A stretch of 41,135 nt of DNA. It comes from Chloroflexota bacterium (GTDB lineage: Bacteria; Chloroflexota; Dehalococcoidia; Lucifugimonadales; HRBIN23). The position numbers and the translations under genes are program-made. The notes under the pieces are model-generated. The model was not told where the DNA came from, made no database searches, and saw nothing but the letters and a program-made list of their open reading frames with translations. The stretch spans positions 1-41,135 of the forward strand of contig JACQUK010000012.1 of NCBI GenBank assembly GCA_016210325.1. Reading direction: 5' to 3'. Each line of letters opens with the position of its first letter. Within the stretch, counting starts at the first letter, position 1. Shown in pieces: positions 7,586-15,746 of this stretch.

Positions 7586-9781
7586 ATGAAGAGGTCTATT
7601 AGCAGCCATCTCTTAAAGCTGGCGATACCGGTATTTGTCGCTCTCCTTGTACTGGGTACCATGGGAGCCGCTCTGGCAAGCTCCCAAACACAGGCGGCTC
7701 AAGGCAAGCAAGGGCTGTTCGGGACAGTCACCGCCAAGAGCGGCAGCACGCTCACCGTAACAACCAAGCAGGGTACCACGGTGGACCTGGCCGTGACGCA
7801 GAACACCCAGTTCCGAGTCCCCGGCCTGGACCAGCCCACCTTCCAGGATGTTGCCGTGGGCAGCAGGGTTGCCATCCTTGCCCAGGGCGAAGCAGGTTCA
7901 CAGAGCGCGCTGAGGGTAATGGTGATACCCGGCGAGCCTCAACGTGAACATCGGGTGCTGACCGTCGTCGAGGTTTCAGGCAACAAAGTCATCGCCGAGG
8001 ATGCCCAGGGGACCCGCATCGAGGTTGAGCTGGACCATTCTGTGAGCGAGGACATCAAAGGGCAACTGATCACCTTTATCGGGGCCAAGAGCGCGCAGTC
8101 AGACAGGTTCAAGGCCAACGTCGAGGTAAAGATTGAGCAGGTGGTGAAGAGGCTGGAGAACCAGGCGAAGGAGCTCGAAGTCAAGGTGAAGGCAGAATCC
8201 GACACCAGGGTCAAAGCTGAGAAGGAGCGCGACCTGGCCCGCCTGCGGGCACGCCTGGAAGCCAACATGCAGCACCATCTGGACCTCTTCGCCGAGGTCA
8301 TCGCCAAGGCCCCTGAGCAGGCCAAGCCATCCTTGAGGGCGGCCCTGGAGATGACGCTCCAAGGGTACAAGGCGGCCCTGGAGGCGCTGGGCACCTCCTC
8401 TGTCCAGGTCAAAGAGCGCCTGGAGCTCCGGTCCCTGCACGGCACCGTGGGGGTGGTTGACGACACCAGTCACCAGATCGCTGTTCAGACGAGGGCGGGC
8501 GCCGAGGTAAACGTTACCATCACCAACGACACCGCCATCCGGATTGGTGACAAGCCCGGGTCCTTTGCCGACATCTCGGTGGGCACCCAGGTCAACGTCC
8601 GCTACAACGAGACGACCTCTGTTGCCACCGAGGTCCATGTGGAGACCAAAGCCAAAGCAGAGGGGACTATCCAGACCGTGGACAGCGCCAAGGGCGAACT
8701 TACCCTGACGCTCGCCAACGGGGCCACGCTCACGTTGACTCTGGACAACGGGACCAGGATTGAGGTGAACGACAAGGCGGCAACGGTTGCCGACCTCCGC
8801 ACCAACGCCGTGGTGCAAGTGGAGTACAACACGCAGACCTCGGTGGCGCAGCAGGTGGAAGCGGAGACGAGGGCTGAGGTGAGGGGCAGCATCACCGCGG
8901 TGGACGGTGCCCTTGGCACCATCACCGTCACGACCAAGAGTGGGCAACAGGTGGTCCTCAAGATCAGCGATACCACCCGTGTGAAGGTGCGGGGACTCCT
9001 GTTCGGTCTCCTGGGCCTGCGCGCCGGGATGACGGTGGAGGCCGCGTATGATGTGGCGACTGGAGATGCCTTAGAGGTCAGGGTCGAGGCCAAGGAGGCC
9101 GCAAAGGCCAGGGCCAGGGCAACCGGCACCATTGGTGGTGTGAACGCCAGCAGTGGTGAAGTGACCGTCAACCTGGATGGCGGAGGTTCCATCACCCTGC
9201 ACGCGGATGGCAATGCAATGGTGACCGTTGACCGCAGGCCCGCTACCCTTGCAGACCTGAAGGCTGGAGCCCGCGTGAGTGTGAACTATGACACCGATGC
9301 AAAAGTCGCCTTTGAGATAGAAGCCCGCTCTGAGGTGCAGAAGCAGGACCGACCAATCTCCGGCGGGCCAGGTCCCAAGAGCAACGCGGGGCCAGGCCGC
9401 TTCTCGGGGACTGTGGTGGTGGACCTGGTTGAGGGTGAGCACATTGAGCTCAAGGGCGAGTGCGGCAGCTTTGTGCTGCTCCCCAAAGACCCCCAAGTCG
9501 CGGCGGAGCTCAAGCTGCACGTTGGACAGCGCGTGGTCATCGAAGCAGCCCCTCATGAGGGCCCGACCATCTACATGCGCCCGACCCTGGAGGTGCAGGG
9601 CGTGACCGCCGCAGGGGCGGACAAGGTCCTGTGTGGGCCTTCTCCGATGTCCCCAGCCAGTCCTGGCCCGAAAAGCCAGGGTTCCGCTGACCCCAGCGGT
9701 GCCTCTTCCGGGGCTGCCAACGCGGGCCTGGGGCTCCACGTGGCGGGACAGATCGTGGTCAAGGATGAGACCGGAGCCTAG
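7586..9781 (+). CDS. Secreted protein with multiple DUF5666-like repeats
   Basis: A 731-residue secreted protein. The start at 7586 was chosen over 7550 because GGGGG lies 7 bases upstream and a clean signal peptide follows (cleavage near ALASS, residue 33). Beta-rich repeats of about 70 residues lie near 42-114, 283-353, 357-425, 431-500, 511-581 and 604-672. Each has the rise 'G.I..V....G.ITV....G' and an ending such as DLKAGARVSVNYD, typical of DUF5666. A charged helical segment at about 178-280 splits the first repeat from the rest and may be a coiled coil. The repeats match those in the membrane protein at 4219-6615, so the two may bind a shared ligand or each other. A long hairpin follows the stop. 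Confidence 0.82.
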   Translation: MKRSISSHLLKLAIPVFVALLVLGTMGAALASSQTQAAQGKQGLFGTVTAKSGSTLTVTTKQGTTVDLAVTQNTQFRVPGLDQPTFQDVAVGSRVAILAQGEAGSQSALRVMVIPGEPQREHRVLTVVEVSGNKVIAEDAQGTRIEVELDHSVSEDIKGQLITFIGAKSAQSDRFKANVEVKIEQVVKRLENQAKELEVKVKAESDTRVKAEKERDLARLRARLEANMQHHLDLFAEVIAKAPEQAKPSLRAALEMTLQGYKAALEALGTSSVQVKERLELRSLHGTVGVVDDTSHQIAVQTRAGAEVNVTITNDTAIRIGDKPGSFADISVGTQVNVRYNETTSVATEVHVETKAKAEGTIQTVDSAKGELTLTLANGATLTLTLDNGTRIEVNDKAATVADLRTNAVVQVEYNTQTSVAQQVEAETRAEVRGSITAVDGALGTITVTTKSGQQVVLKISDTTRVKVRGLLFGLLGLRAGMTVEAAYDVATGDALEVRVEAKEAAKARARATGTIGGVNASSGEVTVNLDGGGSITLHADGNAMVTVDRRPATLADLKAGARVSVNYDTDAKVAFEIEARSEVQKQDRPISGGPGPKSNAGPGRFSGTVVVDLVEGEHIELKGECGSFVLLPKDPQVAAELKLHVGQRVVIEAAPHEGPTIYMRPTLEVQGVTAAGADKVLCGPSPMSPASPGPKSQGSADPSGASSGAANAGLGLHVAGQIVVKDETGA

Positions 9782-9839
9782 CAACATGGAGGCCCGAGGC
9801 CGAGACGATGAAGAAAGCCAGGTAAGGGATTTACCAGGC

Positions 9840-9895
9840 CACAACACCATGACAGGCCCTGGCGGCACGCCGCCAGGGCCTGTCATGGTGTTGTG
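9840..9895. terminator. Perfect 27-bp-arm hairpin between convergent genes
   Basis: Arms 9840-9866 and 9869-9895 are exactly complementary with a 2-base loop. It lies between convergent genes, 18 bases before the end of the MarR gene. No T-run follows on the plus strand. It could end transcription from both sides, or be an inserted palindrome. The length and perfection are unusual for a plain terminator. Confidence 0.6.
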
Positions 9896-9913
9896 GGCTG
9901 GGACAGCTCGTTC

Positions 9914-10363
9914 CTATTCAGATAGGAGCTCTGCCAGGGTCCTGACCGCTTCTGCGAGGCGGGCCTTTTCCTGCTCCGTGCGGGCGCTGTAGCCCAGGGG
10001 CTTGATGAGCGCAGCGGTGGCTTGGCGAAAGGCCCGCAGCTTATCGGCCCCAGCGGGCGTAAGGGAGACCAGGACACGACGGCGGTCTCCCTGGCTGTCT
10101 TGACGGCGCACCACCAGCCTCGACCGTTCCAACTGCTTCAACGTGCCGGTAACCGTGTGGCTCGCACGGGAAGCAGCCGCTGCTATGCTGGACACGGAGG
10201 GACTGTCGCCCGTCACCGCAATCCTGGAAAGGACCGCCGCCTGTGCCAGGGTCAGACCGGTCAACTCCTTCGCACGGCTGTCGAGCCTCTGTCGGACGCT
10301 GTGGGCGACCTCCAGGAGCACCAGGAGCTCGTCGAGCTGGGCAGGCTCCTCCTCAGCCACCAC
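9914..10363 (-). CDS. MarR-family transcriptional regulator
   Basis: A 149-residue winged-helix regulator of typical MarR length. I chose the GTG at 10363 because GGGGAGG sits 6 bases upstream. A longer frame from a TTG at 10495 (193 residues) would overlap the apparent promoter. Helix-turn-helix residues lie in SVSSIAAAASRASHTVTGT. The wing is the classic RRQDSQGDRRRVLVSLT motif. MarR proteins bind palindromic DNA as dimers and usually respond to small phenolic or oxidant ligands. The inverted repeat over the promoter upstream suggests self-repression. The target may include the transporter or catabolic genes to the right, but nothing here proves it. Confidence 0.88.
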   Translation of the reverse strand: MVAEEEPAQLDELLVLLEVAHSVRQRLDSRAKELTGLTLAQAAVLSRIAVTGDSPSVSSIAAAASRASHTVTGTLKQLERSRLVVRRQDSQGDRRRVLVSLTPAGADKLRAFRQATAALIKPLGYSARTEQEKARLAEAVRTLAELLSE

Positions 10364-10472
10364 CTGGCACCTCCCCGCTGGCAACCAGACTTTCCCGCCG
10401 GAGGTTGGCCTTGCCCTATCCCCCGTCACCACCCTTTGGCAAATGTGTGGAAACGTGCTGTCATAGACTAAC

Positions 10473-10500
10473 ATCCTATGTTTGCGTCTTGACAAGTCAA
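10473..10500 (-). promoter_or_regulatory. Probable marR promoter with overlapping operator
   Basis: On the minus strand, TTGACT (10500-10495) and TAGGAT (10478-10473) are 16 bases apart, close to sigma-70 consensus. The -35 box overlaps an inverted repeat, TTGACAAGTCAA (10489-10500, plus strand), a size and shape common for MarR half-sites. Confidence 0.5.
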
Positions 10501-10506
10501 TCGGCC

Positions 10507-10518
10507 ACGATATATCGT
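10507..10518. promoter_or_regulatory. 12-bp perfect palindrome, possible second operator site
   Basis: ACGATATATCGT is a perfect palindrome 6 bases upstream of the marR -35 box. It may be a regulator binding site. A chance palindrome cannot be excluded. Confidence 0.3.
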
Positions 10519-10800
10519 CTGGCTAAACCCGCGGCCGGGAGGCACTGGCCTTTTGAAGTGGCCCCGAACGGCCTCAGGGTCAGGCGATGAGCTACCAGAC
10601 AGCGCTACATCTGGGTCGGTGGACCTTCCCCTCATCGGTGGCAGCGATGCATCTTCTCGCCAGCGCCGATAACCATCGGTAGCGACCCACGTTAGTGGTG
10701 ACTGAGGGCAAGAGCGAGGGCTTCCGCCACTCGCGGGACGACCGGCGGTAACGGGGGCCTCCGCTTTCGCGCTAGGCAACGGCGCAACAAGAGGGACTAA

Positions 10801-11531
10801 GTGTATCAGCTTGCCAAGCTGCGGGTCCTGGAGAACGCGGCTGTCTCTATGCACTACAAGGGCCACCAGGCAGCCCTTTCCGTTGTCCGAGACGTCACCG
10901 AGCACCGCAAGGCCGAAGACGAGGTCCGAGGCTGAATGCCGAGCTGGAGCGGCATGTGCTGCAACTGGAAGCCGCTAACCGTGAGCTGGAGGCCTTCGCC
11001 TACTCCGTGTCCCACGACCTGCGCGCCCCGCTGAGGGCCATTGATGGTTTCAGCCAGGCAGTCCTGGAGGACTACAAGGATAAGCTGGACGTCACGGGAG
11101 CCGACTACCTGGCGCGTGTCCGCAGGGCCACCCAGCGCATGGGGCAGCTTATTGACGACATGCTAAAGCTGTCGCGCGTTACCCGCGCGGAGATGCACCA
11201 CCAGCAAGTGGACCTGAGCGTGATGGTCAACAGCATCGCGGACTCCTTCCGTCAAACGACATCAGGCCGACAGGTGACCATGATTGTGGCTAGCGGCCTG
11301 GTGGCCGAGGGCGACCCGGTGCTTCTGCAAACAGTGTTGGAAAACCTGCTGAGCAATGCATGGAAGTTCCCTTCCCGGCTTGCCACCATCACCATCGAGT
11401 TTGGGCTGGCCCGCCAGAGCGGGGCGGATGCGTACTTTGTGCGCGACAACGGAGTCGGCTTTGACATGGCCTACGCCGACAAGCTCTTCCGTCCCTGCCG
11501 GTCACGCTTGGTGGTCTCCGCGCGGCGGTAG
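10801..11531 (+). pseudogene. Broken PAS-type sensor histidine kinase
   Basis: The remnant begins with the end of a PAS/PAC domain (ALSVVRDVTEHRKAEDEVR), directly preceded by an in-frame stop at 10798. A one-base frameshift at about 10930 moves to the frame LNAELERHV, which continues as a histidine kinase. The H-box reads FAYSVSHDLRAPLRAIDGF, the N-box LLQTVLENLLSNAWKF and the G1 box RDNGVGFDM. After KLFRP the sequence loses homology: the G2 ATP-binding box is missing and the frame ends at 11531. The N-terminus, frame and C-terminus are all damaged, so the kinase is probably inactive. A shorter frame from 10956 could still make a 191-residue fragment. Confidence 0.8.
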
Positions 11532-11663
11532 CGATGGTCACGGGTCAAGGAGGGTAGTGCGCTGGCGTGGTCCGGCGGACTCCCTGCCGCGCCCGGTAGC
11601 CGGAAACCAGCGGGTATGGCGAAAGCTCTCCCTGGTCGGCCACCCCGGGCTAGCTTTGTGGAC

Positions 11664-12989
11664 TCACGGGGCCGCAGTGCCAGCACGCCGCATGCGCGGT
11701 GGGAGCACTGGCGGCCTCGCGAGAAAGAAGAGCACACAGCCCGCTCCGCTGATGGTGGCCAGCACCACGAACCCGATCCGGTAGTCCCCCATCAGGTCGG
11801 CCATCACCCCGGCGAAGATGGGGCCCACCAGCGCGCTGGATGAAGTGAGCAGCGATGTCATCCCCGCAATCCTCCCGTAGGAGGAGCGCCCGAAGTACTC
11901 GCCACGGATGGCGCTCATCAGGGGGCCGCGCATCCCCCAGCAGAAGCCGTGGAGCACGCCAAAGACCATGGCCTGGCCTAAAGAGGTGGCGAACGCCAGG
12001 ACAACCAGGGCCACCGCACTTCCCAGCATGCCGGCTGCTGACAAGTAGCGCTTGGGAACGTGGTCCCCCAACATGCCGGCAACAAGGCGCCCCACGATGT
12101 TTGAGGCGCTGAGCACCGTGACCACAATTGCCGCCGCAGACCGCGACAGGCCGACGCCTTGCTCCATGTGGGCGAACTGGTGCACCGTGATGGCGCCCAC
12201 CACCATCACTGACAGGCCGTGGCCGAACCCGATGAACCAGAAGGCGTGGGTGTGGAGTGCCTCACGAAGGGAAAAGTCCCCGCTGGCCGCGCTGGGCGCA
12301 TGGGGCTTGCCGACCGGAAGGACCGCTGTGGTCGGTGGCGCTGCTCTGTCGCCATCGGGCAACTGGCCATAGAGCTCCGGCGCCCGCCGCATCAGCAGGG
12401 CCGCGGGGATCCCCACTGCCCACACACTCAGCCCGCCCCAGAACGTCGCGGTCCGCCATCCGAACGAGGTCTGGGCCCAGACCAGCAGGGGGATGACGGC
12501 GATGCCGCCGACCCCGAGGCCAAGCTGGGCCAACGCCACGGCGAGGGTCCGCCGGCGGCGGAACCAGTTGTTGATGGCCACCGTCATCACCAGGAACCCG
12601 CCCAGGCTGCTGCCAAGGGCTATCAGGACAAACACCGCGTAGTAGGCCCATAGGGAGTGGATGAAGCTGAAGAGCACCATCCCCAGGCCAAACAGGAACG
12701 TCCCCAGTGTCATGAGGGGACGTGGCCCCCAGCGGTCCACAAGGAACCCCACAAAGGGGTCCACCACCCCGCTCTCTACCTGCATGGCAGAGCGGGCTCC
12801 GGATATGGCCGTCTTGTTCCAGCCAAACTCCTGTTGCAGTGGAACGAAGAAGGTGCCGAAGCCCTGGAAGCCCAGGCCGGTGTTGATCACCTGGTTCACG
12901 AAGGAGGAAGCTACGATGACCCAGCCGTAGAAGGGGCGCCGGCGGCCCAATACACCTGCTAGCAGCACTACCTCCCCCTGTGTTCGCAC
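11664..12989 (-). CDS. MFS transporter, monocarboxylate/oxalate-formate antiporter-like
   Basis: A 441-residue integral membrane protein with about 12 hydrophobic spans. The first begins near FYGWVIVASSF (20-30), a sequence common in the OFA/monocarboxylate-type MFS group. The motif A loop is GFLVDRWGPRP (81-91), and a longer hydrophilic loop near 205-245 separates the two halves. It would carry small carboxylates or related anions across the inner membrane. The substrate cannot be told from sequence. The start is GTG. It is transcribed towards the broken kinase with no obvious terminator. The nearby catabolic enzymes make an organic acid substrate plausible. Confidence 0.85.
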   Translation of the reverse strand: MRTQGEVVLLAGVLGRRRPFYGWVIVASSFVNQVINTGLGFQGFGTFFVPLQQEFGWNKTAISGARSAMQVESGVVDPFVGFLVDRWGPRPLMTLGTFLFGLGMVLFSFIHSLWAYYAVFVLIALGSSLGGFLVMTVAINNWFRRRRTLAVALAQLGLGVGGIAVIPLLVWAQTSFGWRTATFWGGLSVWAVGIPAALLMRRAPELYGQLPDGDRAAPPTTAVLPVGKPHAPSAASGDFSLREALHTHAFWFIGFGHGLSVMVVGAITVHQFAHMEQGVGLSRSAAAIVVTVLSASNIVGRLVAGMLGDHVPKRYLSAAGMLGSAVALVVLAFATSLGQAMVFGVLHGFCWGMRGPLMSAIRGEYFGRSSYGRIAGMTSLLTSSSALVGPIFAGVMADLMGDYRIGFVVLATISGAGCVLFFLARPPVLPPRMRRAGTAAP

Positions 12990-13367
12990 TGGGGTGCAGC
13001 ATAGGCGCCTTAGAAACGGGTACCACGCCCGGGGCAGGAACGAGGCGCAACGCAGCTATTGTAAGCCGGAGGGGGCAAGAGCGCACCACACACCGGGGAT
13101 GGCCCCAAGGTGCTATTCCATTGTCGCTGATTCGACCTCTATCCTCGCCTTCCCCCCGGAAACGGAGGAAGGGACTGTCCCTCGCCCACGCGGGGAGAGT
13201 CAGAGGGGGGGTATGAGAATGTTGCGGCAGCTCTTTCCACAGCACCCTGAGGGACCAAGCAGCGAACGATGGCAATGAACAATCGCCGCGGCGGCTGCTG
13301 GGCGCGCCGGAACTCACGAGAGGCGGACCGACCGGTCCATTCCGCCACACCGGGCTGCCGTGGCACC
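12990..13367. other. Intergenic region with a possible short repeat
   Basis: A 378-base gap between two minus-strand genes. No gene was found. At about 13138-13215 a purine/pyrimidine-skewed, partly palindromic stretch (CTCGCC..., GGGGAGAG...) resembles short dispersed repeats seen in many GC-rich genomes. This is a weak call. Confidence 0.3.
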
Positions 13368-14285
13368 TCACACAAGACGCCGCAGGCGCTCCAAACTGGC
13401 CAGGAAACCTTCCGCTGTCTGGCTGTCGGAGGAGAAGGTGGGATCAAGGATAAGCTCATTGACCCCGATGTCACGTACCGCGCGAATATCCTCCGCAATC
13501 TCTTCAAAGGTACCGGAGAACATCCACCGTCCTTGCCCCAGGGGCTTCGGTGTGATTGAGAGGTTGCCGCGCACCACCACCTCAACGGCGGTGGGGTCCC
13601 GTCCGGCAGCCTCTGCGAAGCGCTTCAGCGTGGCGGTCTGCTGCCGCAGGGCTTCCATTGGGATCCCTGCGGGGTGCCAACCGTTTGCCAACGTCGCAGC
13701 GCGCCTCAGCCCGCGCTCGGTATATGCGGCCAGGAGGAGCGGCGGGTGCGGTTTCTGCACAGGCTTCGGCTGTATGATGGACTTCGGGACCTGGTAGAAC
13801 TCACCATGGAACTCCACCGGGTCAGTGGTCCAGATTGCTTTCAGGACCCGGAGGAACTCGTCGGCGCGTCGGCCACGCTGCCTGGGGGTTGCACCCACAG
13901 CGTCATATTCGTCCTTGGACCAGCCAAGGCCCAGGCCTACCCGCAGCCGTCCTTCGGAAAAGACGTCCAGGGTCGTCAGGCGACGGGCCAACATAACAGG
14001 GTTGTAGTAGGGGATGTCCAGCACACTGGTCCCCACGGCGATCCTCGTAGTATGGGCCGCCACGAAGGTAAGTGTCTCCAGGGGATCGAACACCCGCTTG
14101 TACGCCTCTGGGAGAGACCCGTCGGGGGTGCCCAGGTACCGCGTTTGAGGCTCCAGGGGGTACAGCAGCCGTTCGGTGACCCACACGCTGTCGTAGCCCA
14201 GTGCTTCTGCGCGCTTGGCAGCCTCGAGGATGGTCTTGGGGTTGGCCGCTGGACCAATCTGTGGCAAGAAAGTCCCTATCCGCAT
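13368..14285 (-). CDS. LLM-class (luciferase-like) F420/FMN-dependent oxidoreductase
   Basis: A 305-residue TIM-barrel flavin enzyme. The start at 14285 was chosen because GGAGGAGGAAG lies directly upstream and the protein then begins MRIGTFLPQIG, the usual first strand of this family. Other landmarks are ALGYDSVWVTER, the VGTSVLDIPYYNP core strand, GLGLGWSKDEYDAVG and the C-terminal GTFEEIAEDIRAVRDIGV segment. It fits the TIGR03619-type subgroup of F420-dependent enzymes, but the exact cofactor and substrate are not readable. Such enzymes oxidise or reduce small organic compounds. It is divergent from the CaiB operon, which suggests shared control in a catabolic region. Confidence 0.88.
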   Translation of the reverse strand: MRIGTFLPQIGPAANPKTILEAAKRAEALGYDSVWVTERLLYPLEPQTRYLGTPDGSLPEAYKRVFDPLETLTFVAAHTTRIAVGTSVLDIPYYNPVMLARRLTTLDVFSEGRLRVGLGLGWSKDEYDAVGATPRQRGRRADEFLRVLKAIWTTDPVEFHGEFYQVPKSIIQPKPVQKPHPPLLLAAYTERGLRRAATLANGWHPAGIPMEALRQQTATLKRFAEAAGRDPTAVEVVVRGNLSITPKPLGQGRWMFSGTFEEIAEDIRAVRDIGVNELILDPTFSSDSQTAEGFLASLERLRRLV

Positions 14286-14654
14286 CTTCCTCCTCCTCCG
14301 CTTGCTGGTGCGCTGTCTGACCTGCCGCCACACTGGAGCCCCGTGAGACGCGTTCAAGTGGCTCACAGGCCCCTTAGCCATATTCTATGACTTGTCTTCG
14401 CCTGTGTTGAGGGGGGCCTCTCAGCAGAACAGCGGTCCGGCCCGTGGACTCGCCTCGGTGCGTCGCCCACCGTGCTGTCCTGGCCGGCAGGGTTGGCAGG
14501 ACACCGCCTGCCCTTGACGGGCTATAGACAGGTAGGAGAGAATGGTGCGCCTTGCCGTGGAGAGGCGTAGTCCGGTGTCCGCAGCACTGTGATGGCCTAG
14601 CCCTGGGCGAGTAGTATGGTGGCGCGCGTAGGCAACCCCCTCGGGAGGTCCAGC
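14286..14654. promoter_or_regulatory. Divergent promoter region between LLM oxidoreductase and CaiB operon
   Basis: A 369-base gap between divergent genes. Ribosome binding sites are seen at both ends (GGAGGAGG near 14290 on the minus strand, GGGAGG near 14643 on the plus strand). No clear promoter boxes or operator were seen. Confidence 0.35.
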
Positions 14655-15731
14655 ATGACAGGAAATCTCGAGCTCCCTACCCTCGATTGGCCCTTGGAGC
14701 GGCAGTGCGATTTCATGGCCCAGGTCTACCAGCTCTGGCACACTGGTGTCAGCATGGTAACTCTGCGCGAGAAGGGCGAGGATGCCCTGTACGACCTGCG
14801 CTACCGCATGCTCCGGAAGCATCAGAAGGCCATGTTCCTGGAGGGGCTGCGGAAGCTCGGCGTTGACCCAAAGGGAGAGCCTCCTGCCGTTGTGGCAGCC
14901 AAGTACCACTACCTCTCCAACATCCTGGGCGGCTTCGACCTGGAGTACATCGAGGAGTCGCCCAAGAAGGTGTGGATCCGCTACCGGGCGCCCCAGTTGA
15001 ACCCGTATGGCACGGGCTTCTTGGCTATGACAGCCCGAGTGGGCCGGGTCACCTATGCTACCTGGCACGCGCACAACGGCGAACTGCTGGACTGCCCCCG
15101 CCTGCGCTACGTCTGCACCAAGTCGCTTTCAGACTTTGAGCCTTACGCTGAAGGCTACTTTGAGGAGTGCGACCGAGACCTGGAGCCCTGGGAGCGCATC
15201 CTTTACCAGCCGGTGACAGCCAGCCCCGACTTCGATCCGGCCAAGGCGCCGCGCCTGGACCCGGCCCAGTGGCCCCCTGAGCGCCGGGCCAGGACTAGGC
15301 GCAAGTACGAGTTGGACTTCCTCCGGGACACGGTCCTGGTCGTGCTGGAGATGTTTGGCCTTCCTACAGCTACTCACCTGGTGCGCCAGGGCTTCGGGGG
15401 CATCGCTGTGCAGTACAGTTGGTCTCTCCTGGGAGAGCTGGGCATCAAAGGGGCGGATGCCCGGGGGCTGGCTACCTTCGCCGCTGCGCTCAGCGCCCTG
15501 GCAGGCGAGGAGCCGGAGCTTGATTCTCCAGCGCAGGGCAAGTACATTGTCCGCCCTACCCGACCGCGGCTGTTCCGCCCTGGCGAAGTCCCGCTGGAGA
15601 TCTACCAGGCCCCCTTCGCATTCATCGAGATGACGGGTCGCATGATGAGTGCCCGTATCAAGGTCACACTGGCCCCCGGGGACGAAGGTCCCACGGTGAT
15701 CATAGAAGATGTCCCCAACCGGCTGTTTTAG
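14655..15731 (+). CDS. Protein of unknown function coupled to CaiB gene
   Basis: A 358-residue soluble protein with no signal peptide or membrane span. The start at 14655 has GGGAGG a few bases upstream; an earlier start at 14616 lacks this. The first half contains KAMFLEGLRKLGVD, AAKYHYLSNILGGFDLEY and a Cys-rich region (DCPRLRYVC, YFEECDRDLEPWE). The second half (from about 230) has a similar helix-rich start and may be a diverged duplicate. There is weak resemblance to the L-2-amino-thiazoline-4-carboxylic acid hydrolase family, not enough for a call. The stop lies 15 bases before the ATG of the CoA transferase, so the two are very likely cotranscribed and act in one pathway. Confidence 0.65.
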   Translation: MTGNLELPTLDWPLERQCDFMAQVYQLWHTGVSMVTLREKGEDALYDLRYRMLRKHQKAMFLEGLRKLGVDPKGEPPAVVAAKYHYLSNILGGFDLEYIEESPKKVWIRYRAPQLNPYGTGFLAMTARVGRVTYATWHAHNGELLDCPRLRYVCTKSLSDFEPYAEGYFEECDRDLEPWERILYQPVTASPDFDPAKAPRLDPAQWPPERRARTRRKYELDFLRDTVLVVLEMFGLPTATHLVRQGFGGIAVQYSWSLLGELGIKGADARGLATFAAALSALAGEEPELDSPAQGKYIVRPTRPRLFRPGEVPLEIYQAPFAFIEMTGRMMSARIKVTLAPGDEGPTVIIEDVPNRLF

Positions 15732-15746
15732 GAAGTGCTGAGAGGG

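Larger units (their letters stand above)
10364..10800. other. Leader and intergenic region between marR and the broken kinase
   Basis: A 437-base stretch holding the marR leader, its promoter and operator (10473-10518), and sequence 5' of the kinase remnant. The part from about 10600 to 10800 has no readable frame and may be decayed kinase sequence. Confidence 0.4.
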
